From Methylocystis sp. B8 (GTDB taxonomy: Bacteria > Pseudomonadota > Alphaproteobacteria > Rhizobiales > Beijerinckiaceae), in contig NZ_VBTZ01000001.1 of NCBI RefSeq assembly GCF_005771425.1, positions 248,001 to 312,000 on the forward strand: a stretch of DNA of 64,000 bases, in the 5' to 3' direction. A model generated the notes under the pieces. That model saw nothing but the letters and a program-made list of their open reading frames with translations. It did no database searches and had not been told where the DNA came from. A program made the position numbers and the translations under genes. This document shows, in pieces, positions 27,693-38,700 of this stretch. Position 1 is the stretch's first letter, and each line of letters begins with the position of its first letter.

Positions 27693-28775
27693 TTACACGA
27701 AAAATCCTGGCAGGTCGGGCATGTCTGGATGGGTCACGGCCATCACTTTGAACAACCCGCCCATCTGATGGCGCGCATCGTCGATGCCCGCGAGACGTTC
27801 GAAGGCGTCAATGATCGATTGCGCCTGTTCCGGCGTCGCTCTTTTCGTCAGGGCTTCGGCCCGGCGTTCGATGCCAAGCTGCAGCAGAAAATGCGCTTGC
27901 GTAACCGGGCCCATCACCTTGGCGCCGCGCGCACGGGCGGCGCGCGCCAAAGCCGCAAAATCGACATGAGCGGTTAAATCGGCCTCTCCGGGCGCCGCCA
28001 GCGGATCGACATAGGCGTGACGCGACACTGCCTGAAGACTGTCGCCGAGCGATGTTTGAGTATAGCCGTAGTCGACGAGCAGCAGCGCGCCGCCTTCTTC
28101 GACAAGCCGCGCGGCGATATCGCCGATAAGATTTTGACTCGCGACGCTGACTTCGACGATCGATCCTTCGCGCGCTGGAACGTTTAACGTCGTTTCAATT
28201 TCATCGGACAGTCCAAAGGCGAGTTCGCTCTCAGCGTCGAGCCCAACGAGCCGCTCGCGCCAGCCGCTGGCGGTCTTGACGTAGTGCCTGACCGGCAGAG
28301 CGTCGAAAAATTCATTGGCGATGATAAAGGCCGGGCCGGGGGGCGTCTCGGCAAAATCCAAATGCCACTGCACCGGCTTTGCAGCCGTGGCCAGCGTTTG
28401 GCTTTGCGCCTCGCGCAGAACCGGACTGGTTTCGACAAGATGCACGGAAATGGCGGAGAAGAAATTTGGCGCGATCGGGGTCACGCGCAGCACGTCCGAC
28501 ATCAGCGTGCCCCGACCGGGTCCGAGCTCCACGAGACGCGCCTGAGGCGGCGCGCCGGCGGCGCGCCAGGCTTCAGTGATCCAGACTCCGAGCAATTCGC
28601 CGAACATCTGACTGATCTCCGGCGCGGTGATGAAATCTCCGGCCGCGCCGAAAGGATCGCGCGTCATGTAATAGCCGTAACGCGGATGCGTGAGGCAGAG
28701 AGACATGTAGCGCTCAAGCGTCATCGGGCCGTCGTGAGCGATCGTCTCGATGATCTCTCTCTTTAAGTTGCTCAT
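27693..28775 (-). CDS. class I SAM-dependent methyltransferase, MidA/NDUFAF7 family
   Basis: A 360-residue protein of the DUF185 family, whose mitochondrial member NDUFAF7 methylates an arginine in a complex I subunit during assembly. Signature stretches are MTLERYMSLCLTHPRYGYYM, GDFITAPEISQMFGELLGVW, the SAM-binding VELGPGRGTLMSDVLR and IIANEFFDALPVRHYV. The start ATG overlaps the lgt stop (ATGA), so the two are translationally coupled. Its bacterial substrate is not settled; a role in complex I assembly is inferred from the family. Confidence 0.9.
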   Translation of the reverse strand: MSNLKREIIETIAHDGPMTLERYMSLCLTHPRYGYYMTRDPFGAAGDFITAPEISQMFGELLGVWITEAWRAAGAPPQARLVELGPGRGTLMSDVLRVTPIAPNFFSAISVHLVETSPVLREAQSQTLATAAKPVQWHLDFAETPPGPAFIIANEFFDALPVRHYVKTASGWRERLVGLDAESELAFGLSDEIETTLNVPAREGSIVEVSVASQNLIGDIAARLVEEGGALLLVDYGYTQTSLGDSLQAVSRHAYVDPLAAPGEADLTAHVDFAALARAARARGAKVMGPVTQAHFLLQLGIERRAEALTKRATPEQAQSIIDAFERLAGIDDARHQMGGLFKVMAVTHPDMPDLPGFFV

Positions 28776-29596
28776 GCCGTCGCGCTCCTCGGGCGGAGCG
28801 CGAACATGATCGCCGCAGCGCCAAGAAAGACGAGCGGCGCGGAAAGGACCATGCCCATAGTTAGTCCATTGGGAAGGGCTTCCTGCACCGGATCGGGCTC
28901 TCGGAAAAATTCGCAGAAAATGCGGGCGAGCCCATAGCCGACGCCGAACAGGCCGGTGATGAGCCCCGGATGTTTAAGCGCGCCATGACGCGCCGCGAGC
29001 CATAACACGAGACCGAGGGCGACGCCCTCAAGACCCGCTTCATAAAGCTGGCTTGGATGGCGCGGAAGGTCGCCGGCGCCAGGAAAGACCATCGCCCAGG
29101 GAGCGTCGCTCTCCCGGCCCCACATCTCAGGTTTGATGAAATTGGCGAGGCGGCCAAAGAAAAGACCGATCGGCGCAACAGCGGCGCAAATATCGCTCAC
29201 GGTAAGCAGCGGCGTGCCGCTGCGGCGGGCGTAAAGAAGCATGCCGATCATTGCGCCGACAAGCCCGCCATGAAAGGCCATGCCGCCTTTCCATGTTTGA
29301 AATATTTCGAGCGGATGCGCGAGGTAGAACGCCGGATCATAGATCAGCACGTGCCCGAGGCGCCCGCCGATAATGATTCCAAACGCGACGAAGACGAGAA
29401 GATCATCGAGAGACTCTCGGCTTGGACGCGGCTGGCCGCGCCTCCAGAGCGCATCATTCGCGACGAGCGCGCGCAGGCCGAGCCAGCCGAAGACAAAGCC
29501 GCCGATATAGGCGAGCGCGTACCACCGCAGCGGCAAGGGCCCGATGTTGACGGCGACTGGATCGATGACTGGAAAGGGAAGCACAAAAAACGGCAT
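28772..29596 (-). CDS. lgt: prolipoprotein diacylglyceryl transferase
   Basis: Inner-membrane enzyme that moves diacylglycerol from phosphatidylglycerol to the lipobox cysteine of prelipoproteins, the first step of lipoprotein maturation. The 274 residues have about seven membrane helices, the essential histidine motif GGMAFHGGLVGAMIG, and the Lgt signature GLFFGRLANFIKPEMWGRES (Lys where many members have Asn-Gly/Ala) followed by RHPSQLYEAGLEG. It is the first gene of lgt-midA-pgeF. At least two lipoproteins in this window (44409-44912 and 58347-58871) would be its substrates. Confidence 0.95.
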   Translation of the reverse strand: MPFFVLPFPVIDPVAVNIGPLPLRWYALAYIGGFVFGWLGLRALVANDALWRRGQPRPSRESLDDLLVFVAFGIIIGGRLGHVLIYDPAFYLAHPLEIFQTWKGGMAFHGGLVGAMIGMLLYARRSGTPLLTVSDICAAVAPIGLFFGRLANFIKPEMWGRESDAPWAMVFPGAGDLPRHPSQLYEAGLEGVALGLVLWLAARHGALKHPGLITGLFGVGYGLARIFCEFFREPDPVQEALPNGLTMGMVLSAPLVFLGAAAIMFALRPRSATA

Positions 29597-29711
29597 TCAT
29601 GAGGTCCGGGCGCGGGCGGTTTCGAACTACACGCCCCGCCTGTCTTTTACCTGTCGGCCCCGCCGATGTCATGTCCTGGCCAGCGCGCGTCGAAAAGCGC
29701 CTAAGCCGCGA

Positions 29712-31919
29712 TCACGCCGCCATTTTCTGCGGCATGAACCGTCCGTAGAAAGTTTCGCCTTTCGCCGCCATCTCGCGCAGCAATTGCGGGGGCTCGAAAC
29801 GCGGGCCGAATTTCGCGGCGAGCTTGTCGCATAGCGCCACAAAGGCCTTCGCGCCCATGCTATCGATGTACGAGATGACGCCGCCGGTGAAGGGCGCGAA
29901 GCCGAAACCTAGAATGGAGCCGACGTCAGCCTCCCGCGGATCGGTGACGACGCACTCCGCCATGGCGCGCGCCGCTTCGACCGCCTGGGTCACGAGGAAA
30001 CGCAGCTTCATTTCATCAACGTCGAGCGTATCGGGATTGAGCTCTTTTTGCGCCAGAGCTGAAAGGCCGGGCCAAAGACTCTTCGTTCCGTTGGAATGAT
30101 AGTCGTAGAAGCCCTTGCCGTTCTTGCGGCCGAAGCGGCCGTTTTCCTCGACCATGAAGCGCAGCACACGTTCTTGCGCGGGGTCGACCGAGCCTTCGCC
30201 AAGGTCCTTCTTCGTCGCCTGCAGGATTTTCCATCCGAGATCCAGCGCGACTTCGTCATTGAGCGACAGCGGGCCTACCGGCATGCCGGCCATGCGGGCG
30301 ACATTCTCGATCATCGCGGGCGGCACGCCGTCGACAAGCATGATCTGCCCTTCGCGCACATAATTGAGCACGCAGCGATTGGCGAAGAAGCCTCGCGAGT
30401 CGTTGACGACAATCGGCGTCTTCTTGATGATGCGGATGAAGTCGAGCGCCGTCGCCAGGGCGCGGTCGCCGGTCTTCTTGCCGAGAATCACTTCGACGAG
30501 CAGCATCTTTTCGACCGGCGAGAAGAAATGGATGCCGATGAAGTTTTCGGGCTTTTGCGAGGTTTCCGCGAGCGAGGTGATCGGCAGTGTCGAAGTGTTC
30601 GACGCGAAGATAGTGTCGCCGCCAATGACGTCCTGCGCGCGCTTCGTGACGTCGGCCTTGACGGCGCGGTCCTCGAACACCGCTTCGAGCACGAGATCGC
30701 AACCTTTCAGCGCCGCATAGTCGGCCGCGGCGACGACGCGCGCCATCAAGGCGTCCTTGTCGGCCGCGGTGGCGCGGCCCTTGCTAACGGAACTCGACAT
30801 GAGTTTGTCGATCGTCGCGAGGCCTTTGTCGGCGCTCTCCTGATCGCGATCAATCAATACGACGTCGAGGCCGTTGAGCGCGCTGATATAGCCGACGCCT
30901 GCGCCCATGAAGCCAGCGCCGATAATGCCTATCTTCTTGAGATTGGTCGGACCGATGTCTTTGGGCCGATGCGCGCCCTTGTCCAATTCGTTCTTTGAGA
31001 GAAACAGCGAGCGGATCATCGCCGCCGCTTCCTTCGAGCGCAGAATATGCGCGAACCAGCGCGACTCGACGGTCAGCGCCTGGTCCATCGGCAATTGCAG
31101 ACCTTCGTAGACGGCGTGCAGAATGGCCTTGGCCGCGGGGTAATTGTCGTAGGTCTCGCGGCGATAGATCGCGTTGGCTGCGGGCCAAATCATCATGCCG
31201 GTCGGCGAGAACACCCTGCCGGAAGGATTCTTGAATTCCTTCACGTCCCACGGCGCCTGCGCCTTGCCGCCGTTGACGATAAAGGCGCGGGCGCGATCGA
31301 CGATCTCGGCTTTCGGCGCGATCTCATGCACGAGCTTGGCGCCGAGCGCGGCTTTCGGCTTGATCTGATCGCCCCTGAACAGGAATTGCAGCGCGTCGCC
31401 CGTCTGCATGATGCGCGACACGCGCTGCGTGCCGCCGGCGCCCGGAAAGAGCCCGACTTTAATTTCCGGCAGTCCGACTTTGGTCTTCTCGTCATCCGCC
31501 ATCACGCGATAATGGCAGGCGAGCGCAAGTTCAAAGGCGCCGCCGAGACACACGCCGTAGATGGCGACGGCGAAAGGCTTTCCGCAGGTCTCGAGTTTCC
31601 GGTAGAGCAGCGACAGCCGGCGCGAAAATTCGAAGAACTGCTTATTGGCCGCCTCTTCGCCTTGCTCCTTCAGCGCCTTTGCGTATTGCGCTGCGCCATG
31701 CTGCAGCATGGTGAGATCGGCGCCGCCGGAAAAGGCGTTCTTGCCAGACGCGATGACGCAGCCTTTGACGCCAGGATCGGCGACGACCGCGTCGATGATC
31801 TGCTCCAGCTCGTCCATCACCTCCGGCGTGATGACATTCATCGAGCGTTCCGGCATGTCCCAGGTCGCAAGCGCGACGCCGTCTGGATCGATTACGAATT
31901 TGAAATTCTGGAGGTTCAT
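29712..31919 (-). CDS. fadJ: fatty-acid oxidation multifunctional enzyme (enoyl-CoA hydratase / 3-hydroxyacyl-CoA dehydrogenase)
   Basis: A 735-residue trifunctional-type alpha subunit performing hydration and the second oxidation of beta-oxidation. The N-terminal crotonase domain (GCVIASGKNAFSGGADLTML, then GGAFELALACHYRVMADDE and LGLFPGAGGTQRVSR-like KVGLFPGAGGTQRV) carries the two catalytic glutamates. The dehydrogenase domain starts near residue 330 with GIIGAGFMGAGVGYISALNG and contains ASNTSTLPITSLAE and GIHFFSPVEKMLLVEVI. FadJ is preferred to FadB because of its length and operon type, but either symbol could be defended. It is the last gene of the beta-oxidation operon. Confidence 0.93.
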   Translation of the reverse strand: MNLQNFKFVIDPDGVALATWDMPERSMNVITPEVMDELEQIIDAVVADPGVKGCVIASGKNAFSGGADLTMLQHGAAQYAKALKEQGEEAANKQFFEFSRRLSLLYRKLETCGKPFAVAIYGVCLGGAFELALACHYRVMADDEKTKVGLPEIKVGLFPGAGGTQRVSRIMQTGDALQFLFRGDQIKPKAALGAKLVHEIAPKAEIVDRARAFIVNGGKAQAPWDVKEFKNPSGRVFSPTGMMIWPAANAIYRRETYDNYPAAKAILHAVYEGLQLPMDQALTVESRWFAHILRSKEAAAMIRSLFLSKNELDKGAHRPKDIGPTNLKKIGIIGAGFMGAGVGYISALNGLDVVLIDRDQESADKGLATIDKLMSSSVSKGRATAADKDALMARVVAAADYAALKGCDLVLEAVFEDRAVKADVTKRAQDVIGGDTIFASNTSTLPITSLAETSQKPENFIGIHFFSPVEKMLLVEVILGKKTGDRALATALDFIRIIKKTPIVVNDSRGFFANRCVLNYVREGQIMLVDGVPPAMIENVARMAGMPVGPLSLNDEVALDLGWKILQATKKDLGEGSVDPAQERVLRFMVEENGRFGRKNGKGFYDYHSNGTKSLWPGLSALAQKELNPDTLDVDEMKLRFLVTQAVEAARAMAECVVTDPREADVGSILGFGFAPFTGGVISYIDSMGAKAFVALCDKLAAKFGPRFEPPQLLREMAAKGETFYGRFMPQKMAA

Positions 31920-31974
31920 CGAGGACTCCCTTGAATGAGCGATCTGCAGCGGCGAAGACCGAACGTATGGATCG

Positions 31975-32400
31975 TTATTCGGGCAGCGTGACTGCGCCAG
32001 CGTCGTCGAGAAGGAAGCCTGGGTTCCACGCGACTTCCCAGAAGTGTCCGTCGAGGTCTCGGAAATAACCCGAATATCCGCCCCAGAACGCTTCTTGCGC
32101 AGGCTTTACGATCGTCGCTCCGGCGGAGCTCGCCTCCGCAAGGACGGCGTCGACATCCTGTTTCGAGCGTGCGTTGTAGGCGAGCGTGACGCCGCTAAAC
32201 CCACCCCCGTCGGGCGGCGTTCCGACGTCCGCCGCCAATTCCGATCGCGGATAAAGCGAAATGGCGACGCCGCCGCACTGGAAAAAAGAGATGCCCTGCG
32301 CCGCTCTGACAGAGCGGCGCCAGCCCAGCCGCTCAAAAAAAGCCGTGCTCTTTGCAAGATCGTTCACGCCGAGCGTAATGAGGGAGATTCTTTGTTCCAT
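31975..32400 (-). CDS. VOC-family (glyoxalase/bleomycin-resistance fold) protein
   Basis: A 141-residue protein with two beta-alpha-beta-beta-beta modules: [20 protein letters not shown] in the first and [20 protein letters not shown] to [20 protein letters not shown] in the second. The [13 protein letters not shown] end is typical of VOC proteins and supplies a Glu metal ligand. Substrate unknown; a broad extradiol or glyoxalase label would be over-precise. It sits between the thiolase and FadJ genes, co-transcribed on the minus strand, so some link to acyl-CoA metabolism is possible. Confidence 0.85.
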   Translation of the reverse strand: MEQRISLITLGVNDLAKSTAFFERLGWRRSVRAAQGISFFQCGGVAISLYPRSELAADVGTPPDGGGFSGVTLAYNARSKQDVDAVLAEASSAGATIVKPAQEAFWGGYSGYFRDLDGHFWEVAWNPGFLLDDAGAVTLPE

Positions 32401-32423
32401 TATCGTGCGGCTCCGCGCCAGAA

Positions 32424-33632
32424 TTACACCCGCTCGACGATCGTCGCGGTGCCCATGCCGGCGCCGATGCAGAGCGTCACAAGCGCTGTGGATTTTCCTG
32501 TGCGCTCCAATTCCTCAATCGCGATTCCCATCAGCATGGCGCCCGTGGCGCCGAGCGGATGGCCCATGGCGATGGCGCCGCCATTGACGTTGACCTTCGC
32601 GGGATCGAGGTCGAAAGCTTGAAGATAGCGCAGCACGACGGCGGCGAAGGCTTCGTTCACTTCGAAAAGATCGATGTCGTCGATCGTCATGCCGGCGCGC
32701 TTGAGCACTTTGCTTGTCACGTCGACAGGTCCGGTGAGCATCAGCGCCGGCTCGGAGCCGATATTGGCGTAAGCGCGAATCTTGACGCGAGGTTTGAGAC
32801 TGTGCTTCTCGCCCGCCTCTTTCGAGCCGACGAGCACCGCCGCGGCCCCGTCGACAATGCCTGATGAATTGCCGGCGTGATGCACGTAATTCAACTTTTC
32901 AATCTCGGGATGCGCCTGAATGGCGACCGCGTCGAAACCGCCCTGTTCGGCGTAAAAGGCGAAGGAGGGCTTCAGCGCCGCAAGCGCCTGCATGTCGGTT
33001 CCGGGACGCATATGTTCGTCGCGGTCGAGCAGCGTGATTCCATTGACGTCCTTCACCGGAACGATCGAATGTTTGAAGCGGCCTTCCTCCCAGGCTTTCG
33101 CCGCGCGCTGTTGTGATTGCACGGCATAGGCATCGACGTCGTCGCGCGAGAAACCGTATTTCGTCGCAATGAGATCGGCCGACACGCCCTGCGGCATGAA
33201 GTAGGAAGGAATGGCGATGGTCGGATCGACAGGCCAGGCGCCGCCCGACGCGCCGATACCGACGCGGCTCATGCTCTCGACGCCGCCGCCGATCGCAAGA
33301 TCGTGCTGGCCGGACATGATCTCGCCGGCGGCGAAATTCACCGAGTCCAATCCCGAGGCGCAGAAGCGATTGATCTGCACGCCGGGGACTTTGTACGAAT
33401 AGCCAGATGAAATCGCCGCGGCGCGGGCGATGTCGCCGCCGGCTTCGCCGACCGGATCGACGCAGCCGAGGATCACGTCGTCGACCTCGGGGCCTTCGAG
33501 CTTGTTGCGCTCTTTGATGGCCTCTAACGCCGTAACGGCGAGGCCGAGCGAGGAAACCTCATGCAGCGAACCATCCGGCTTGCCGCGGCCACGCGGCGTG
33601 CGAACGGCGTCGTAGATGAAAGCGTCGGGCAT
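32424..33632 (-). CDS. fadA: acetyl-CoA C-acyltransferase (3-ketoacyl-CoA thiolase)
   Basis: Cleaves 3-ketoacyl-CoA to acetyl-CoA and a shortened acyl-CoA. In the 402-residue chain the nucleophile is C91 in [15 protein letters not shown], the histidine lies in [17 protein letters not shown], and the second cysteine is in [19 protein letters not shown] one codon upstream is in frame, but ATG 33632 has AGAGGA eight bases ahead and gives the normal [13 protein letters not shown] start. Gene order (dehydrogenase, thiolase, VOC, FadJ) and spacing of 23-55 bases indicate one operon. Confidence 0.94.
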   Translation of the reverse strand: MPDAFIYDAVRTPRGRGKPDGSLHEVSSLGLAVTALEAIKERNKLEGPEVDDVILGCVDPVGEAGGDIARAAAISSGYSYKVPGVQINRFCASGLDSVNFAAGEIMSGQHDLAIGGGVESMSRVGIGASGGAWPVDPTIAIPSYFMPQGVSADLIATKYGFSRDDVDAYAVQSQQRAAKAWEEGRFKHSIVPVKDVNGITLLDRDEHMRPGTDMQALAALKPSFAFYAEQGGFDAVAIQAHPEIEKLNYVHHAGNSSGIVDGAAAVLVGSKEAGEKHSLKPRVKIRAYANIGSEPALMLTGPVDVTSKVLKRAGMTIDDIDLFEVNEAFAAVVLRYLQAFDLDPAKVNVNGGAIAMGHPLGATGAMLMGIAIEELERTGKSTALVTLCIGAGMGTATIVERV

Positions 33633-33665
33633 CAAGCGTTCCTCTCTCGAATCCTTCCGGCGCGT

Positions 33666-35459
33666 CTAAAACATCTCTTCGGCGAGCGACATCATCGTGT
33701 CGGCGCCGGTTGAAATGCGCGTCAGGCGCAAGCTCGTTTCGGGCAGCATGCGCTCCATGTAGAAGCGCGCGGTGAGAAGCTTGGCGTCCATCCGCGCCGC
33801 CTCGTGAGGTTCTCTCGATTTCTTCTCCATCGCCGCTTGCGCGATCTTCACCCACATCACGCCGAGCGCGACGCGACCGAAGAGATGCATATAGTCATAA
33901 GAGGCGGCGCCGGCATTGTCGGGTTTCGTCATAGCGTTCTGCATCAGCCACATCGTCGCTTTCTGCAGATCATCGAGCGCCGACTTCACCGGCATAGCGA
34001 AAGGCTTCATTGCCTCGTCGGACGCCAGCGGATTTAGGAACTCCGACGTTTCCTTGAAATAGGTCATGATCGCGCGGCCGCCGTCGCGCGGCAGCTTGCG
34101 GCCGACGAGGTCGAGCGCCTGAATGCCATTGGCGCCCTCATAGATCATGCTGATGCGGGAATCGCGCACGAACTGCTCCATGCCCCATTCGCGAATATAG
34201 CCATGGCCGCCATATACCTGTTGAGCCTTCACGGTATTCTCAAAACCCATGTCTGTGAGCACGCCCTTGAGCACCGGCGTCAGCAGGCCAAGCCGGTCTT
34301 CCGCCGCCTGGCGCGAGGCGGCGTCGTCGGACCGATGCGCGATGTCGCTGTCGAGCGCGGCAGAAAGCGCAAATCCGCGCGCCGCTTCATTAAAGGCCTT
34401 GATCTCGAGCAGCATGCGCCGCACGTCCGGATGCACGATGATCGGGTCGGCGGGCATCTTGGGATCCTTGGGTCCGGAAAGCGCGCGGCCTTGCAGACGT
34501 TCCTTGGCGTATTGCGCCGCGTTTTGATAGGCGACCTCAGAGAGGGCGAGGCCTTGCATGGCGACGCCGAGGCGCGCCTCGTTCATCATCACGAACATGG
34601 CGTTCAGTCCGCGATTAGCTTCGCCGACGAGAAAGCCTTGAGCGCCGTCGTAATTCATGACGCAAGTCGAGTTGCCGTGGATGCCCATCTTTTCTTCGAT
34701 GGAGCCGCAGCTGACGCCATTGCGCGGACCAAGCGCGCCATCGCCGTTGACGAGAAACTTCGGCACAATGAAGAGCGATATGCCCTTCACGCCGGCGGGA
34801 GCGCCTTCGATGCGCGCAAGCACAAGATGCACGATGTTCTCAGCCAGATCATGCTCGCCGGCGGAAATGAAAATCTTTTGTCCGGTGATCGAATAGGAGC
34901 CGTCGTCCCGCGGCGTCGCCTTCGTCGTCAGCAGTCCGAGATCGGTGCCGCATTGCGGCTCGGTTAAGTTCATCGTGCCCGACCAGCGACCATCGGCCAT
35001 CTTCGGCACATAAAGTTTTTTTTGCTCGTCATTGCCATGACGCAGAAGCGCCGCGAGCGCGCCTTGCGTGAGGCCCGGATACATCGCGAAGGACATATTC
35101 GCCGACGAGGCGAATTCATTCATCGCCATCGACAGCGTATAGGGCAGGCCCTGTCCGCCGTATTCCTCGGGCACAGTGAGGCTGATCCAGCCGCCCTCGG
35201 CGAAAGCGTCATGCGCTTCCTTGAAGCCCGGAGGCGTGGAGACTGAGGCGTCGTCGTGGCGCACGCAGCCCTTTTCGTCTCCAGACTGATTGAGCGGCGC
35301 GAGCGCCTCTTCGCAAAGCCTTCCCGCCTCAAAGAGGATTTGCGACATTACATCGGGGGTTACGTCCGCAAAGCCTGGCAGATTGCCGAAGCGTTGAAAA
35401 TTCAAGACGTCGTTTAGAAGGAAGAGGGTATCGTCCACAGGCGCCTTGTAGCTCGGCAT
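33666..35459 (-). CDS. acyl-CoA dehydrogenase (C-terminal-domain-containing type)
   Basis: FAD enzyme for the first step of beta-oxidation, 597 residues, the long form with an extra C-terminal domain (as in the DmdC/FadE-like AcdC type). Features: NLTEPQCGTDLGLLTTKATP in the flavin-binding middle domain, SYSITGQKIFISAGEHDLAENI, and the catalytic glutamate in MIYEGANGIQALDLVGRKLP. The start is ATG 35459 with AAGGAGG seven bases ahead; the in-frame GTG one codon earlier is too close to it. It is first in the fatty-acid oxidation operon. Confidence 0.93.
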   Translation of the reverse strand: MPSYKAPVDDTLFLLNDVLNFQRFGNLPGFADVTPDVMSQILFEAGRLCEEALAPLNQSGDEKGCVRHDDASVSTPPGFKEAHDAFAEGGWISLTVPEEYGGQGLPYTLSMAMNEFASSANMSFAMYPGLTQGALAALLRHGNDEQKKLYVPKMADGRWSGTMNLTEPQCGTDLGLLTTKATPRDDGSYSITGQKIFISAGEHDLAENIVHLVLARIEGAPAGVKGISLFIVPKFLVNGDGALGPRNGVSCGSIEEKMGIHGNSTCVMNYDGAQGFLVGEANRGLNAMFVMMNEARLGVAMQGLALSEVAYQNAAQYAKERLQGRALSGPKDPKMPADPIIVHPDVRRMLLEIKAFNEAARGFALSAALDSDIAHRSDDAASRQAAEDRLGLLTPVLKGVLTDMGFENTVKAQQVYGGHGYIREWGMEQFVRDSRISMIYEGANGIQALDLVGRKLPRDGGRAIMTYFKETSEFLNPLASDEAMKPFAMPVKSALDDLQKATMWLMQNAMTKPDNAGAASYDYMHLFGRVALGVMWVKIAQAAMEKKSREPHEAARMDAKLLTARFYMERMLPETSLRLTRISTGADTMMSLAEEMF

Positions 35460-35749
35460 CACGCCTCCTCCTTGCAGGCGACGCTGGGCGGCGCCGTCGC
35501 ATCGCGATTCTCTCGGGCTGCGTCATAGGTAGAGAGGCGCCGCCGCGCGCGCAAGCGAGCCACTTGGCGGCGATCCGGAGCGCGACAAGAGCTATAGAGC
35601 CGTTTTTTAACGGCTTCTTTACTTCGATTGACAGAAAGTCACCGTCATCGGCCCGCCTCTCCGCTAATATTGCGGCGATTCGCGCGTCCGTGTCCGTTCC
35701 ACAGCGTTTTTCTCCAAATTTCCACGGGTCGGACCCGCCGGACCACCAC

Positions 35750-38700
35750 ATGAGCAAGGCGCAATTTCCTGATCAGGGTCGTCCGGAATCGGAGTCGCGC
35801 GAGGTCGGACGCGGGGCCGAGGCGCATGCTGAAGAGAATCGCGACAGCAGCGAAGACTTGATTTGGCGGTCGATTGCAGCGCTCTCCAAAGCCCGCATTG
35901 AGAGCCGGCTCGGCGAGCAGCCTTCCGCAAAAGCTAAACCTATCCGCAGCGCGCTGGCGGAGCTCGAATCGAAGCTCGCGCTCGCGGCCAGCGAAGATCG
36001 GGGCGAAAAGTTCGAAAAGGGGTTGAGGGGTCTCGATCAGCGTCTCTCCGATATCGCGCGACGGCTGGACCAAGACGCGGCGCATCAGCGCGAAGCGAAG
36101 TCGTCGGCCCCGTCAGACGCATCCGCCGCGCATAACGCGGCCTCCGCTCAAAGCGAGCGAGCGGCCCCTGGCGGCGATGCGCCCGTTCACCGCCCGCTTT
36201 TAGACGCGATCGCGCAAATCACCGAGCGCCAGCGCGTGCTCGATGACGCACTTGGCGGTTCTGAGCCCGCGTCCGCATCGCGCATGACGGCCCTGCAGCG
36301 CTCGATCGACTCGGTCGCGCGACATTTAGACGGTTTTCGCGAGGACGCCGCCGAGCGCGGCGACCAGCAGCTCGTGATGATGCGACAGATCGAAAATGTC
36401 CGTCGCGAAATTCAGGACATGGCGCGAGCGATCGGCGAGCTCGCGCCGCGCGCGTCCGTCGCCGCGATCGATACGGCGTTAGCCGATCTCCGTCAGCGCA
36501 TCGACTTGCAACGCGACCGCGGCGTTTCCGACGAGACGCTCGCGCCTGCCGAGAATATCATCAGCGAATTGCGCGCCGTGATTGAAGATCTCGATCCAAC
36601 TCCGGTCGTGCGCAACCTTCGTGCCGACGTCGAAACGATCGGCGTCAGACTGGAGAAATTGCAGAAAGGAGATGTCGCGCAGGCTTCGGCCGTGCGCGAA
36701 CTCGCGTGCGAAACTCATGAAATCAAGGAGCAGCTGGCGGCGCTGATGGCGCGGCCACTGCCGCTTGAGAAGATCGAGGCGCGCATCATTGACGTTACGC
36801 AGCGCGTGGACGCGCTGAGGCTTTCCTGTGGCGCGTCCGGCGCGGATCTTGGCGAAGTCGCCACGAAAATCCGCTCCATTATCGCCGCGGAAACGGGGAA
36901 GGGCCTTGAGTCCTTCAACAACCGGCTCGATCGCCTTGCGCAAAAGCTTGACGCCGTCGTCGTTCAGACCGCGGCCGCGCGGTTCGACGAGCTCGGCGAC
37001 CGTATCGACGAACTCGGCAAGACGATCACTAAGCGCATGGATCGTGGAGCGGCGGATATGGCGCCGCTGGAGGCGCTCGTCGCAAAGCTCGCAGAGAAAA
37101 TCGATGGCGCTTTGGATGGCGCGAGTCACGCTTCGGCCTTCGAGGAGATCGGCCGCAGGTTCGACAATCTTGAGTCGCGCTTTGTGGAAAGCGCGCCGTC
37201 AGAGTCGCTCGCGCGCATCGAAGCCATGCTCGCGGAGCCGAACGGTGAGCGTCAATTCGCCGACCTCTCGCAGCGGATCGACGAGCTTCGTCAGACGTTC
37301 GCCGCGCGGATGGAGAGCGCCACGAGGGCAGGCGATTTAGGGCATATCGCCGCCATCGAAGAGTTGCTGCGCGGCCTCGACGGCAAGCTCGACGCAGCGC
37401 TCTCTTCCGATGCGCGTCATCTTGATTTGCAGGCGATCGAGCGGGAGCTTGCGCAGCTCTCCTTCAAAATTGATCGGCTCGACGATCCTCTCTACGCTCC
37501 AAGGTTTAGCGATCAGAATTCTCGCCTTGAGGAAATCGCTGAGCGGTTGGAGCGCGTGCATGACGCGCTCGCGCAGAGAGTTGAAAGCGGCGCGCGCGCC
37601 GAGAAAAGGGAAAGCGAGTTGGCGGCTCTCATCGAGTCGCTCGCCGACCGCATCGATCGGCCCGTCGAGCCTGCGGCCGATTCTGAAGCGCTCAAGTCGC
37701 TCGAAACTCAGATTGACGCCTTGTCGCGGCGGCTCGAGCGGATCGACGCAGGAAGCGGCGCGCTTATCGGCTTCGAATCGAAAATCGATGATCTTTTGGC
37801 GCGACTCGAGGACACACGATCTGAGACGGCTCAGGCGGCGGAAGAGGCCCTTCGTCGGGCGGCTGCGGAAATTCTCCGCGAAACGGAGAAGGTTCAGCAA
37901 TGGGCGGCGCGCCGAGTTCGTCGCGACGACAATGACGATTGTCATGTCTCCAAGGACTCGGCGGCGCCGGGGACGGCGGACGGACAAAACGCCGAGAGCA
38001 AAGAAGTCGCGCCGCTCGATCCAATGGAGTTCCTGCTGCCAGTTGACGATCGCGTCGTCGACGGGCGAGGGAATTTTAGTGGGCCCCTATCAGGCGCGGA
38101 GCGCGTAGGGTTTCGGACCTCGGTTCAATCTGATTTCATCGCCGCGGCGCGCCGCGCCACGCAGCCGGCGACGGACGCGGCGTCAGGCGAAGGCGCAATC
38201 GGCGATGCGACGCCTGAGGGCGGGGCGGTGGTCAGGCTCGGCGCCGCCCTTCGGGAGCGTAAGCGCCCGCTGCTGTTGAGCCTTGCCGCGATCATGCTGC
38301 TGATTGGGGCCTATCAGATGGCGCGGCTCAGCGGGCGGGACGGATTGATTATAGGCCCGTCGCTAAGGCAACAGGAGGCTAAGGCCCCTGCTAAGGCGGT
38401 CCTGCCGCCTTCGTCGCCAGAAACGCCGCTCGCCTCTAAGGAGGCTCCATCGATAGCGCTAGCCGAGCGTCCGGTCGCAGCCCAGCAAAATATCGATCCA
38501 ATGCCCACCGGCGCCATAGAGGCGACGCCGCTGTCGCCCGGCGACGCATTGGCGGCGATCAAACGCCTCGCTGTGGAGGGCGATCCGGCCGCCCAGTATG
38601 AAATGGGCGCGCGCCTTGTGGAAGGGCGCGGCGCCGCGCGCGACGCCAAAGCGGCGGCGCGCTGGTTCGAAAAGGCCGCCGAGACAGGGCTTGTGCCGGC

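Noticed and set aside
30096-31934. Two plus-strand frames of about 300 codons opposite fadJ
   Set aside because: No ribosome sites or domains; they mirror the codon pattern of the real gene.
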